Source of the DNA: UBA10939 sp050942745
GTDB taxonomy: Bacteria; Myxococcota; Myxococcia; Myxococcales; UBA5297
NCBI GenBank assembly: GCA_050942745.1
Contig: JBMNNX010000002.1
Location: forward strand, 1 to 64,000
Direction: 5' to 3'
DNA length: 64,000 nt
Below the pieces are notes generated by a model, which saw only the letters and a program-made list of their open reading frames with translations, had not been told where the DNA came from and searched no databases. Each line of letters starts with the position of its first letter. Position 1 is the stretch's first letter. Position numbers and translations under genes: made by a program. Below are positions 35,001 through 42,138 of this stretch, piece by piece.

Positions 35001-36154
35001 CGGGCGACCTCCATGATCGCGTCGAGGATGGCTTCCGGCTTGTGGACCGCCCCTCCGGCGTGGAGCACCGGGATGGTCCGGCAGCGCCCGGCCGCGGCCC
35101 GCTCGACCTCGAGCGACATCTGGCCGAGGTTGAGCTCGGGGACGACGAGCGACTTGACCGACCGCGACAGCTCGGCGATGCGCTTGTGGGGGAAGGGCCA
35201 GGCGGTGATGAGCCGGAAGCTGCCGACCTTCACGCCCTTCTTGCGCGCCATCTCGGCGGCGCGCTGCGCGACGCGCGAGGTGATGCCGTAGGAGACGATG
35301 ACGACGTCGGCGCCCTCGGTGTCCTTCTCCTCCCAGCGCAGGATCTTGTCGGCGTTCTTCTCGATCTTGTCGACCAGCCGCCCCACCAGCTTCTCGTGCG
35401 TGGCCGCGTTCATCGCCGGGTAGCCGCGCTCGTCGTGCGTCAGGCCGGTGATGTGGAAGCGGTAGCCTTCGCCCGCCATGCACATGTCGGGGACCATGTC
35501 CTCGCGCGGCGCGAACGGCAGGAACTCGCCGGGCGGCTTGTCGGTCCAGCGGCGCGGGGTGATTTCGACCTTATCGGCCGGCGGGATGACCACCTTCTCG
35601 GTCATGTGCCCGACGACCTCGTCGAGCATCACCACCACCGGCACGCGGTACTGCTCGGCGAGGTTGAAGGCGTGGAGCGTCAGGTCGAAGCACTCCTGCG
35701 GCGAATTCGGGCAGAGCGCGATGAGCCGGTAGTCGCCGTGCGAGCCCCAGCGCGCCTGCATCATGTCGGCCTGCGCGGGCAGCGTCGGCAGGCCGGTCGA
35801 GGGACCGCCGCGCTGCACGTCGATGTAGACGACCGGGGTCTCGGTCATCGCCGCAAACCCGATGTGCTCCATCATCAGCGAGAAGCCCGGGCCCGAGGTG
35901 ACGGTGAGGGCCTTGGCTCCGCCCCACGCGGCGCCGAGCACGGCGATGGAGGCGGCGAGCTCGTCCTCGAGCTGGATGAAGGTGCCGCCGACGAGCGGGA
36001 AGCGGGCCGCGATGCGCTCGACGACCTCGGTCGACGGGGTGATCGGGTAGCCCGCGGCGAAGCGGCATCCGGCGGCGAGCGCGCCTTCGCTACACGCGTG
36101 ATCGCCATCGAGGTAGTGGCTTCCGGTGAGAACTCCCTTGGGATCAGCCTTCAT
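34997..36154 (-). CDS. korA: 2-oxoacid:ferredoxin oxidoreductase alpha subunit, second cluster
   Basis: A 385-residue alpha (pyrimidine-binding) subunit: ALAAGCRFAAGYPITPSTEV, QLEDELAASIAVLGAAWGGAKALTVTSGPGFSLM, VYIDVQRGGPSTGLPTLPAQADMM, and a C-terminal transketolase-like domain with SYGITSRVAQRAAEMARKKG and PELNLGQM. Unlike the other alpha chain in this window it is not fused to gamma. It sits between the ferredoxin gene (9 bp upstream) and beta (4-bp overlap). The set resembles the KorDABC type of 2-oxoglutarate:ferredoxin oxidoreductase, which can work in oxidative or reductive direction. Confidence 0.93.
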   Translation of the reverse strand: MKADPKGVLTGSHYLDGDHACSEGALAAGCRFAAGYPITPSTEVVERIAARFPLVGGTFIQLEDELAASIAVLGAAWGGAKALTVTSGPGFSLMMEHIGFAAMTETPVVYIDVQRGGPSTGLPTLPAQADMMQARWGSHGDYRLIALCPNSPQECFDLTLHAFNLAEQYRVPVVVMLDEVVGHMTEKVVIPPADKVEITPRRWTDKPPGEFLPFAPREDMVPDMCMAGEGYRFHITGLTHDERGYPAMNAATHEKLVGRLVDKIEKNADKILRWEEKDTEGADVVIVSYGITSRVAQRAAEMARKKGVKVGSFRLITAWPFPHKRIAELSRSVKSLVVPELNLGQMSLEVERAAAGRCRTIPVLHAGGAVHKPEAILDAIMEVAR

Positions 36155-36163
36155 GGCGCTCCT

Positions 36164-36433
36164 CTAGGCGGTCTCCTCGGCCTTTTCGCGGTAGCCGAAG
36201 ATGGCGAAGTCCGGGCAGTACAGGCCGCACATGTCGCAGCCGTTGCAGGCCTCGGGCTTGGCGAAGACTGGGGGGTGATAGCCCTTCGCGTTGTACGCCT
36301 TGTCCAACTCCAACGCGTGCGTAGGGCAGAACTCGACGCAGAACGCGCAACCCTTGCAGTTGTCGCGATTGATGACGACCACGCCGCGAAACTTCTTCTG
36401 CTTGGTTGCGCCTGATGAAGTCTCGGTGTTCAT
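36164..36433 (-). CDS. korD: 2x[4Fe-4S] ferredoxin subunit of the oxidoreductase
   Basis: An 89-residue ferredoxin. Two clusters are seen in CKGCAFCVEFCPTHAL and CNGCDMCGLYCPDFAI, each with the C-x2-C-x2-C-x3-CP pattern of bacterial [4Fe-4S] ferredoxins. It is the first gene of the four-gene operon and should act as the delta subunit or first electron acceptor. Upstream (36480-36535) the sequence is less GC-rich than its surroundings. On the minus strand it has TTGATT, 17 bases, then TAGCTA, a possible but weak sigma-70-type promoter. The start at 36433 begins MNTETSSGAT; the ribosome site AGGAGCC is acceptable. Confidence 0.93.
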   Translation of the reverse strand: MNTETSSGATKQKKFRGVVVINRDNCKGCAFCVEFCPTHALELDKAYNAKGYHPPVFAKPEACNGCDMCGLYCPDFAIFGYREKAEETA

Positions 36434-36620
36434 CCAGGCTCCTAGTCCGGGCGAGGCGGGAAGTGCCCGGTGAAGAAGAGCAGCTAGCTATCAACCAAGC
36501 GTCGGGAAATCAAGAACACTTGCCGGTTTACAAAAGCCGTCGCGAAGCCGCGCGGAGGCGCCCGCGGTCGGGCGCGTCGAGCTTCTGTTAGCATCGCTCG
36601 CTGGCCGCTCTCGAATACCC

Positions 36621-37880
36621 ATGAAAACCGCGAACCTCGCCATCGTCTTTACCGACATCAAGGACTTCACCGCGCGCACCAGCCAGCAGACCTACGAGCA
36701 GAACCAGCGGATGCTCCGGGTGCACGACGCGCTGCTGATGCCCGTTTTCAAGTCGTTCGGCGGCAGGCTGGTCAAGACCATCGGCGACGCCTTTCTCGTC
36801 GTCTTCGAGTCGCCGACGCAGGCGGTCCTGTGCGGCGTCGCCATCCAGGACCGGCTCTGGGATTACAACCGGCGGGTGCCCGAGGCCGAGGCCATCCGCG
36901 TGCGCGTCGCCGTCAACATGGGCGAGGTCCGGGTGGAAAAGGGCGACGTCTTCGGCGAGCCGGTCAACATCGCCGCCCGCGTCGAGGGTATCGCCGAGGC
37001 CGGCGAGGTCCTGTTTACCGAAGCGGTCTATCTGGCGATGAACAAGGCCGAGGTGCCCTCCGAGGAGCGCGGCTTGTTCGAGCTCAAGGGCATCCCGGAG
37101 AAGGTGCGCGTCTACCGGGTGCCGCAAGGCGACTACCGGCTCGCCTCGGCGACGCCGGCGCCGCGCGAGGCCGCGTCCGGCGAGGCGCACGGAGGGCCCG
37201 CGCACGAGGGGCCGCCATACGGCGGCCTGGCGCTCGCCCGGCTGCAAGCTCTTCCGCCGCCCGATCCGAAGAACCTCGAGGGGTCGAGCGAGCTGCTCGC
37301 CCACCTCGGCGCGCTCGCGGAAGGGGCCGCGCGGGGCCTGAAGGGCGCGGGCCAGCGCTCGAGCGCGCTCGCCGGGCGCCTGAGCGCTCTTCCCCGCTCG
37401 GTGCGCCTGGGCGCGGCGGCGCTCGCCGCCGGCGCGATCGCGGCCTGCCTGCTCGTCGCCGCCTTGTCGAACCCGATAGAGCGCGCCCTCGGCCGCGGGG
37501 ACTTCGAGCTCGCCCGGGAGCAGATCGACAAGCTCGAGCCCGGCGCGCGCAAGGTCTACTTCGAGGGGCGGCTGCGCGAGGAGCGCGGCGACTGGGAGGG
37601 TGCGCTGAGGCGCTACGAGAGGGCCGCCAAAGGCCGGGAGGACCTGGCGTTCGAGCGGTTGGTCGGCGCGCTCGCGGACTCGAAGTGCCAGGTGCGCGCC
37701 CAGGCCGCCCGGAGCCTGGCCCGGCTCGACGACCTCCGCGCGATCCCGGCGCTGGAGGACTTGAAGGAGTCGAGCTTCGCCGACGAGTCTGGCGAGGGAG
37801 TCCTGCACGCGCTGTTCGGCTGCGACAGCCGCAGGTCCGCTCGCGAGGCTATCGAGTATCTTCAAAGGAAGCGAAATTGA
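36621..37880 (+). CDS. Class III nucleotidyl cyclase with membrane segment and helical repeat domain
   Basis: A 419-residue protein. Residues 1-165 are a class III adenylate/guanylate cyclase domain. Metal-binding Asp12 lies in VFTDIKDFT and Asp56 in KTIGDAF. Lys52 is a candidate for base selection, and Asn115/Arg119 in VNIAARVEG support the transition state. Then come a Pro/Ala/Gly-rich linker, a single membrane segment (about 262-281, GAAALAAGAIAACLLVAAL) and a C-terminal helical part resembling a TPR followed by HEAT-like units (ALRRYERAAKG, VRAQAARSLARLDD). It probably makes cAMP in the cytoplasm and is tethered to the inner membrane, with the C-terminal repeats on the far side as sensor or scaffold. 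It is divergent from the oxidoreductase operon. The order (cyclase before the membrane) is opposite to the more common sensor-first layout. Confidence 0.88.
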   Translation: MKTANLAIVFTDIKDFTARTSQQTYEQNQRMLRVHDALLMPVFKSFGGRLVKTIGDAFLVVFESPTQAVLCGVAIQDRLWDYNRRVPEAEAIRVRVAVNMGEVRVEKGDVFGEPVNIAARVEGIAEAGEVLFTEAVYLAMNKAEVPSEERGLFELKGIPEKVRVYRVPQGDYRLASATPAPREAASGEAHGGPAHEGPPYGGLALARLQALPPPDPKNLEGSSELLAHLGALAEGAARGLKGAGQRSSALAGRLSALPRSVRLGAAALAAGAIAACLLVAALSNPIERALGRGDFELAREQIDKLEPGARKVYFEGRLREERGDWEGALRRYERAAKGREDLAFERLVGALADSKCQVRAQAARSLARLDDLRAIPALEDLKESSFADESGEGVLHALFGCDSRRSAREAIEYLQRKRN

Positions 37881-38055
37881 CGCTGGCGCTCTGGCCGGAT
37901 AACGCCGACCAGCGCGGGCTGAGACGGCGCGAGCGCGGCGGGTTCGGCCTGGCGGCGAGCACAAATTCGAGCGTCACCAGTAGTACAAGGACTAGGATCG
38001 AAAGCTCCCGCGCCCTAGACGTCGGGAGCGGACCTGATTCATCGGGGTGAGCTCC

Positions 38056-39507
38056 ATGCGAAAAGCGACTCTCTTTCTCCTCGCGACCTCCATCGCCTGC
38101 GCCACGGGACCCGAGGTGAAGCCCATCGAGACGCCTGCTGTCAGCCGGCTCGAGGCTGACCGGAGCGTAGCGACGACCCTGCGGGCGATTACCGCCCGGG
38201 TGCGAAAGGGCGAAGCGGACAAGGTCCGCAAGAGCCTCGAGGAGCAGGCCTCGCAGTTGCAGGGCGACCCGAAGCTCAAGCTCTACCTCGCCTGGATCGG
38301 CGCGCCGAGCGAGGAGGCGTGGCTGGAGATCAACGCGCTCGCCAAGCTCAATCCCGACGATCCTTGGATGTGGACCGCGCTCGGCCTCATCTACCTGGAG
38401 TGGAAGGGCTTCCTCGATCAGGCACAGGGCGAGCTCGAGCGCGCCCTGAAGGCGGTGCCCGGGTTCGTTCCCGCCGAGGTCGGGTTGGCCGACGTGCTGC
38501 GCAAGCGCGAGAAGCTGGCCGAGGCGAAGCTCGCCTACGAGGCCGTCCTCGCCAAGGCGCCGGATTGGGAGGAGGCCCTCGTCGGCCTCGGCCTGACGCT
38601 CGAGCAGATGGGCGACCCGGCGGCCAAGGGCCTCTTCGAGCGGGCGCTGAAGGTCGACCCCGACGACGTGCGGGCCATCCGCGCGCTGGCGAAGATCGCG
38701 GTCGAGGCCAAGGACGCCGATCTGGCCATCGCCCTGCAGTCGAAGCTGCTCGAGTTTGATCCGCAGAACGCCGAAGCGAGGGTCGCGGTGGGGCGGATGA
38801 AGCTGCAGAAGGGCGACATCGAGGGCGCGGCCGCTGACTTCGAGGCGGCGATGGAGGTCTCGCCGAACCGGGACACCGCGCAGGCGCTGGCCGACGCCTA
38901 CCGGGCGCTGGCGCGCGCGCACGACGAGATCCGCGTCCTCGAGCGGCTCGCCCAATACGACGAGGCCGATCCCGCCCCACTGCTCCGGGTCGCCGAGCTT
39001 CGCCAGGCGGACAAGGACCTCGAGGGCGCCGAGGGGGCGCTGCGCCAGGCCGCCGAGCGCAAGCCCGACGATGCGGCGATCCAGTTGACGCTCGCGCGGC
39101 TGCTACGCCAGCGCGACGACCTCGTCGGCTCGATCGAGGCCTACCGCCTCGCGAGGGAGCGCGGCGCCGAGGGCGTCGATCAGGAGCTCGCCGAGCTCGA
39201 GAAGACCGCCGCCTTGCCAGACAAGCCCCTGCGCGGCGGCATCAACCGCCTGTACAACGATGTCTTTCGCCGGCTGAACAAGGAGTTCCTGGCGCGCCAG
39301 GAGGCCAACCGCAACCTCGGCGGCAAGTTCAGCGTGAAGGTGACCATCGGAGAGGGCGAGAAGGCCGCCAGCGTCGAGCTCATCGAGGACACGGTGCACG
39401 ATCCGGTGCTCGCCGCGCTCGTCTACTTCTGCTTCAAGGACGCCTCGTATCCGAAGGAGAAGCCGCGCACGGTCACCTTCGAGTACGTGTTGGCGGGCAC
39501 GCGCTAG
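38056..39507 (+). CDS. TPR-repeat envelope protein with AgmX/TonB-like C-terminal domain
   Basis: A 483-residue protein. The start at ATG 38056 gives a signal of lipoprotein type (LFLLATSIAC, Cys16); a GTG nine bases upstream is an alternative. The middle (residues about 55-380) is built of tetratricopeptide-like repeats (AQGELERALKAVPGFVPAEVGLADVL, AKLAYEAVLAKAPDWEEALVGLGLTL, and more). The last 95 residues, with GGKFSVKVTIGEGEKAASVELIEDTV and ending TFEYVLAGTR, resemble the AgmX/PglI or TonB-type C-terminal domain found in myxobacterial gliding-motility and periplasm-spanning proteins. It probably assembles a periplasmic complex. It may be co-transcribed with the next three genes (gaps of 15, 35 and 70 bp). 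Confidence 0.78.
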   Translation: MRKATLFLLATSIACATGPEVKPIETPAVSRLEADRSVATTLRAITARVRKGEADKVRKSLEEQASQLQGDPKLKLYLAWIGAPSEEAWLEINALAKLNPDDPWMWTALGLIYLEWKGFLDQAQGELERALKAVPGFVPAEVGLADVLRKREKLAEAKLAYEAVLAKAPDWEEALVGLGLTLEQMGDPAAKGLFERALKVDPDDVRAIRALAKIAVEAKDADLAIALQSKLLEFDPQNAEARVAVGRMKLQKGDIEGAAADFEAAMEVSPNRDTAQALADAYRALARAHDEIRVLERLAQYDEADPAPLLRVAELRQADKDLEGAEGALRQAAERKPDDAAIQLTLARLLRQRDDLVGSIEAYRLARERGAEGVDQELAELEKTAALPDKPLRGGINRLYNDVFRRLNKEFLARQEANRNLGGKFSVKVTIGEGEKAASVELIEDTVHDPVLAALVYFCFKDASYPKEKPRTVTFEYVLAGTR

Positions 39508-39522
39508 GGACGGAGGCGGTCG

Positions 39523-40722
39523 ATGACAGCTCAAACCTGGTCGGGGCCGCGGGTGCGCACAGGCCTCGAGGTCCTGGCCGCACAGCGCTTCGCGCCGCTC
39601 GCGGGCAAGCGCGTCGGTGCCATCTGCAACCCGACGAGCGTCGACGAGCGCTTCGAGCACCTCGCGGACCTGCTGCGCGCCGCGCCTCGGGTAGAGCTCG
39701 CGGCGCTCTTCGGGCCCGAGCACGGGGTGCGCGGCGAGGCCCAGGACATGATCGGCGTCGGCGACGCGGTCGATCCGCGAAGCGGGGTGCCGGTCTACTC
39801 GCTCTACGGCGACCGCTTCGAGTCGCTCTCGCCGACCGAGGAGTCGCTGCGCGGGCTCGACGCCCTGGTCTTCGACATCCAGGACGTCGGCAGCCGCTAC
39901 TACACCTTCGTCTACACGATGGCCCTGTGTATGAAGGCCGCGGCGCGGGCGAAGCTGGCCTTCTACGTGCTCGACCGGCCGAACCCCATCGCCGGGGCTC
40001 AGGTCGAGGGCAACCTCGTGCGCCCGGGCTTCGAGAGCTTCGTCGGGATGTACCCCATCCCCAACCGCCACGGCATGACCGCCGGCGAGCTCGCCCGCTA
40101 CTTCAACGAGGAGCACGGCATCGGCTGCGAGCTGACGGTGGTGCCCTGCGAGGGCTGGCGCCGCGAGCAGTGGTGGGAGCAGACCGGGCTCGACTTCGTG
40201 CCTCCGTCGCCGAACATGCCCACGGTCGATACGGCGTGCGTCTACCCCGGGCTCTGCATGGTCGAGGGCACCAACCTCTCCGAGGGCCGTGGCACCACGC
40301 GTCCGTTCGAGATTATCGGCGCGCCCTTCCTCGACCCTTACCGCTTCTGCGAGGCGCTGCGTGCCGAGCGGCTGCCGGGGGTCGCCTTCCGCCCGGTGAG
40401 CTTCCGGCCCACGTTCCACAAGCATGCGGGCAAGACCTGCGGCGGCGTGATGCTCCACGTGCGCGACCGCGGCAGCTTCCTGCCGGTGCGCACCGGGATA
40501 GCCGTCCTGCGCGCGGCCAGGCAGGTAGCGGGGGACGCCTTCCGCTGGCGCACCGAGCGCTACGAGTTCGTGGACGACAAGCCCGCGATCGACCTGCTGT
40601 GCGGCACCGACTCGGTGCGCCTGAGCACCGACGCCGGGCGCGATCTTGACGGCTGCATGGCCGGCTTCGAGGAGGACCTGAAGGGCTTCCTTCCGGTGCG
40701 CGCCCGCTACCTGCTCTACTGA
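39523..40722 (+). CDS. NamZ-type exo-beta-N-acetylmuramidase (DUF1343)
   Basis: A 399-residue DUF1343 protein. Family signatures are GAICNPTSVD, LFGPEHGVRG, VYSLYG, FDIQDVGSRYYTFVYTMALCM, NRHGMTAGELA, SPNMPTVDTACVYPG and EGTNLSEGRGTTRPFEIIGAPF. Characterised NamZ cleaves N-acetylmuramic acid from non-reducing ends of peptidoglycan fragments during cell-wall recycling. Exported relatives have signal peptides; none is visible here, so this copy is predicted to be cytoplasmic and may act on imported muropeptides. The ATG at 39523 lies 15 bp after the TPR-protein gene. Confidence 0.92.
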   Translation: MTAQTWSGPRVRTGLEVLAAQRFAPLAGKRVGAICNPTSVDERFEHLADLLRAAPRVELAALFGPEHGVRGEAQDMIGVGDAVDPRSGVPVYSLYGDRFESLSPTEESLRGLDALVFDIQDVGSRYYTFVYTMALCMKAAARAKLAFYVLDRPNPIAGAQVEGNLVRPGFESFVGMYPIPNRHGMTAGELARYFNEEHGIGCELTVVPCEGWRREQWWEQTGLDFVPPSPNMPTVDTACVYPGLCMVEGTNLSEGRGTTRPFEIIGAPFLDPYRFCEALRAERLPGVAFRPVSFRPTFHKHAGKTCGGVMLHVRDRGSFLPVRTGIAVLRAARQVAGDAFRWRTERYEFVDDKPAIDLLCGTDSVRLSTDAGRDLDGCMAGFEEDLKGFLPVRARYLLY

Positions 40723-40757
40723 GGGGCTCGGGGCCGCGCAGGCTCGAGAGGGGCAAG

Positions 40758-41414
40758 GTGAAGATCGGACTGGTTGCCGACAGCCAAGGCGACGTGGACG
40801 CGCTCGAGCACGCGTGCGACCTGCTCATCGACGAGAAGGGCGCCGAGCGCATCTTCTTCCTCGGCGGCCGCTGGGCCGACGTCGACGAGCTCTTCCAGCG
40901 CAAGCGCGAAAAGAAGCGCGGCCGCAGCGAATACAGCGACGCCGACTTTCTCGCCGACGTCGCCTCCTTCATCGCCAAGAGCGCCGCCGCGGAGCAGGGC
41001 GGGGTGGCCTACAAGCTCCAGAAGGACGAGATCGAGGCCTACATCGCGCGGTTTGCGCGCGTCCCCGACCGCGCCAGCTTCCAGTACCGCGACCCGGCGA
41101 TCCCGCGCATCCTCCCCGAGCTCGTCGCCGACAGGATCGCCTGCCTCGTCCACGACAAGGCCGACCTGCAGCGCGACAACGTCGAGACTTCGGTCTTCTT
41201 CTTCCACGGCAACAGCGCCGAGCCGAACGTGGTGCAGATAGGCCTGCGGTTCTTCGTGACTCCGGGCAGCCTGGCGAGTGTGCAGCGCCCGTCCTTCGCG
41301 CTGCTCACCGGCGAAGGGGCGTCGCTCGAGCTCGTCGCCTTCAGTCTGGACGGGCGGGAGCTGCGGCGGTTCGCGATGAGCCTCGCGACCCGGCGGAAGA
41401 TGTCGCTGCGCTAG
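40758..41414 (+). CDS. Metallophosphoesterase-like protein lacking metal ligands
   Basis: A 218-residue protein starting at GTG 40758 (MKIGLVADSQGDVDALEHA) after GAGAGGGG. The fold pattern is that of a YfcE-type calcineurin-like phosphoesterase: a LVADSxGD opening, FFLGGRWADVDEL, then FFFHGNSAEPNVVQIGLRFFVTPGSL in place of the usual GHTH-NPGS end. The His of D-x-H is Gln, GD-x(n)-GNH is absent and GH-x-H is replaced, so most metal-binding residues are missing. It is probably catalytically inactive and could bind nucleotide or protein; this is inference. It lies between namZ-type and nadD genes on the same strand. Confidence 0.6.
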   Translation: MKIGLVADSQGDVDALEHACDLLIDEKGAERIFFLGGRWADVDELFQRKREKKRGRSEYSDADFLADVASFIAKSAAAEQGGVAYKLQKDEIEAYIARFARVPDRASFQYRDPAIPRILPELVADRIACLVHDKADLQRDNVETSVFFFHGNSAEPNVVQIGLRFFVTPGSLASVQRPSFALLTGEGASLELVAFSLDGRELRRFAMSLATRRKMSLR

Positions 41415-41484
41415 CGCGGAGGCGGAAAAATTGTTTGACAACTTTCAGCTTCGAGCCTTCGGCCGTCTGCTCGGCTGACCGCTC

Positions 41485-42060
41485 GTGAGGTTTTCGGTGC
41501 GCATCGCGCTGCTCGGAGGCTCGTTCAACCCGCCGCACGTCGGCCACCTGATGAACGCCTACTACGTCCTCGCGACCCGCGAGGTCGATCGCGTCTGGCT
41601 GATGCCCGTCTTCCAGCACCCGTTCGCGAAGGTGCTGGCGCCCTTCGACGACAGGGTGCGCATGTGCGAGCGGGCGGCGGCGCGCTTTGCGGGCGGGGTA
41701 GAGGTGACGCGGATCGAGGAGCTGGCGCCGGCCGGCTCCAAGACGGTGGACGTCCTCGAGCTGCTCATGGCGCGCTACCCCGAACACCGCTTCAGCCTGG
41801 TCATCGGCAGCGACATCTTGCCGGAGCGGTCGAAGTGGAAGGACTTCGATCGCATCGAGCGGATGGTCGAGGTCATCGTTGTCCCGCGCGCCGGGTATCC
41901 CTCGCCGCTCGCCCAAGGCCCGGCGCTGCCGGAGGTGAGCTCGACCGAGGTCCGCGAGCGGCTCGCCCGGGGCGAGGATGTCTCGGCTCACGTGCCCCGC
42001 GAGGTGTTGAGCTACATCCGCGAGCGCGGCCTCTACCAAAGCCCGCGGTCAGCTCGCTGA
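41485..42060 (+). CDS. nadD: Nicotinate-nucleotide adenylyltransferase
   Basis: A 191-residue NadD-family protein that joins ATP and nicotinate mononucleotide into deamido-NAD in NAD synthesis. Motifs are GGSFNPPHVGHL (nucleotide-binding HxGH), WLMPVFQHPF, VIGSDILPERSKWKDFDRI and VSSTEVRERL. Translation probably begins at GTG 41485, with a second GTG 12 bases further as an alternative. It is cytoplasmic. No other NAD genes adjoin it. The last residues of the frame (QSPRSAR) are typical of the family's variable tail. Confidence 0.93.
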   Translation: MRFSVRIALLGGSFNPPHVGHLMNAYYVLATREVDRVWLMPVFQHPFAKVLAPFDDRVRMCERAAARFAGGVEVTRIEELAPAGSKTVDVLELLMARYPEHRFSLVIGSDILPERSKWKDFDRIERMVEVIVVPRAGYPSPLAQGPALPEVSSTEVRERLARGEDVSAHVPREVLSYIRERGLYQSPRSAR

Positions 42061-42138
42061 GGGGCCGACAGCGACGCAGGCGCGCCGCTGCTGGCCCTCT
42101 GCCCGCGAGGCCGCGGCGAGGTCTCGGCTCGGCGAGAG

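Noticed and set aside
33562..36433. Pyruvate:ferredoxin oxidoreductase as the identity of the four-gene cluster
   Set aside because: Not excluded, but the ferredoxin-alpha-beta-gamma gene order and subunit sizes fit the 2-oxoglutarate type better; substrate left open in the entries.
41430..41470. TTGACA-like sequence (TTGTTTGACAACTTT) upstream of nadD
   Set aside because: No matching -10 element at suitable spacing; the AT-rich stretch alone is weak evidence for a promoter.
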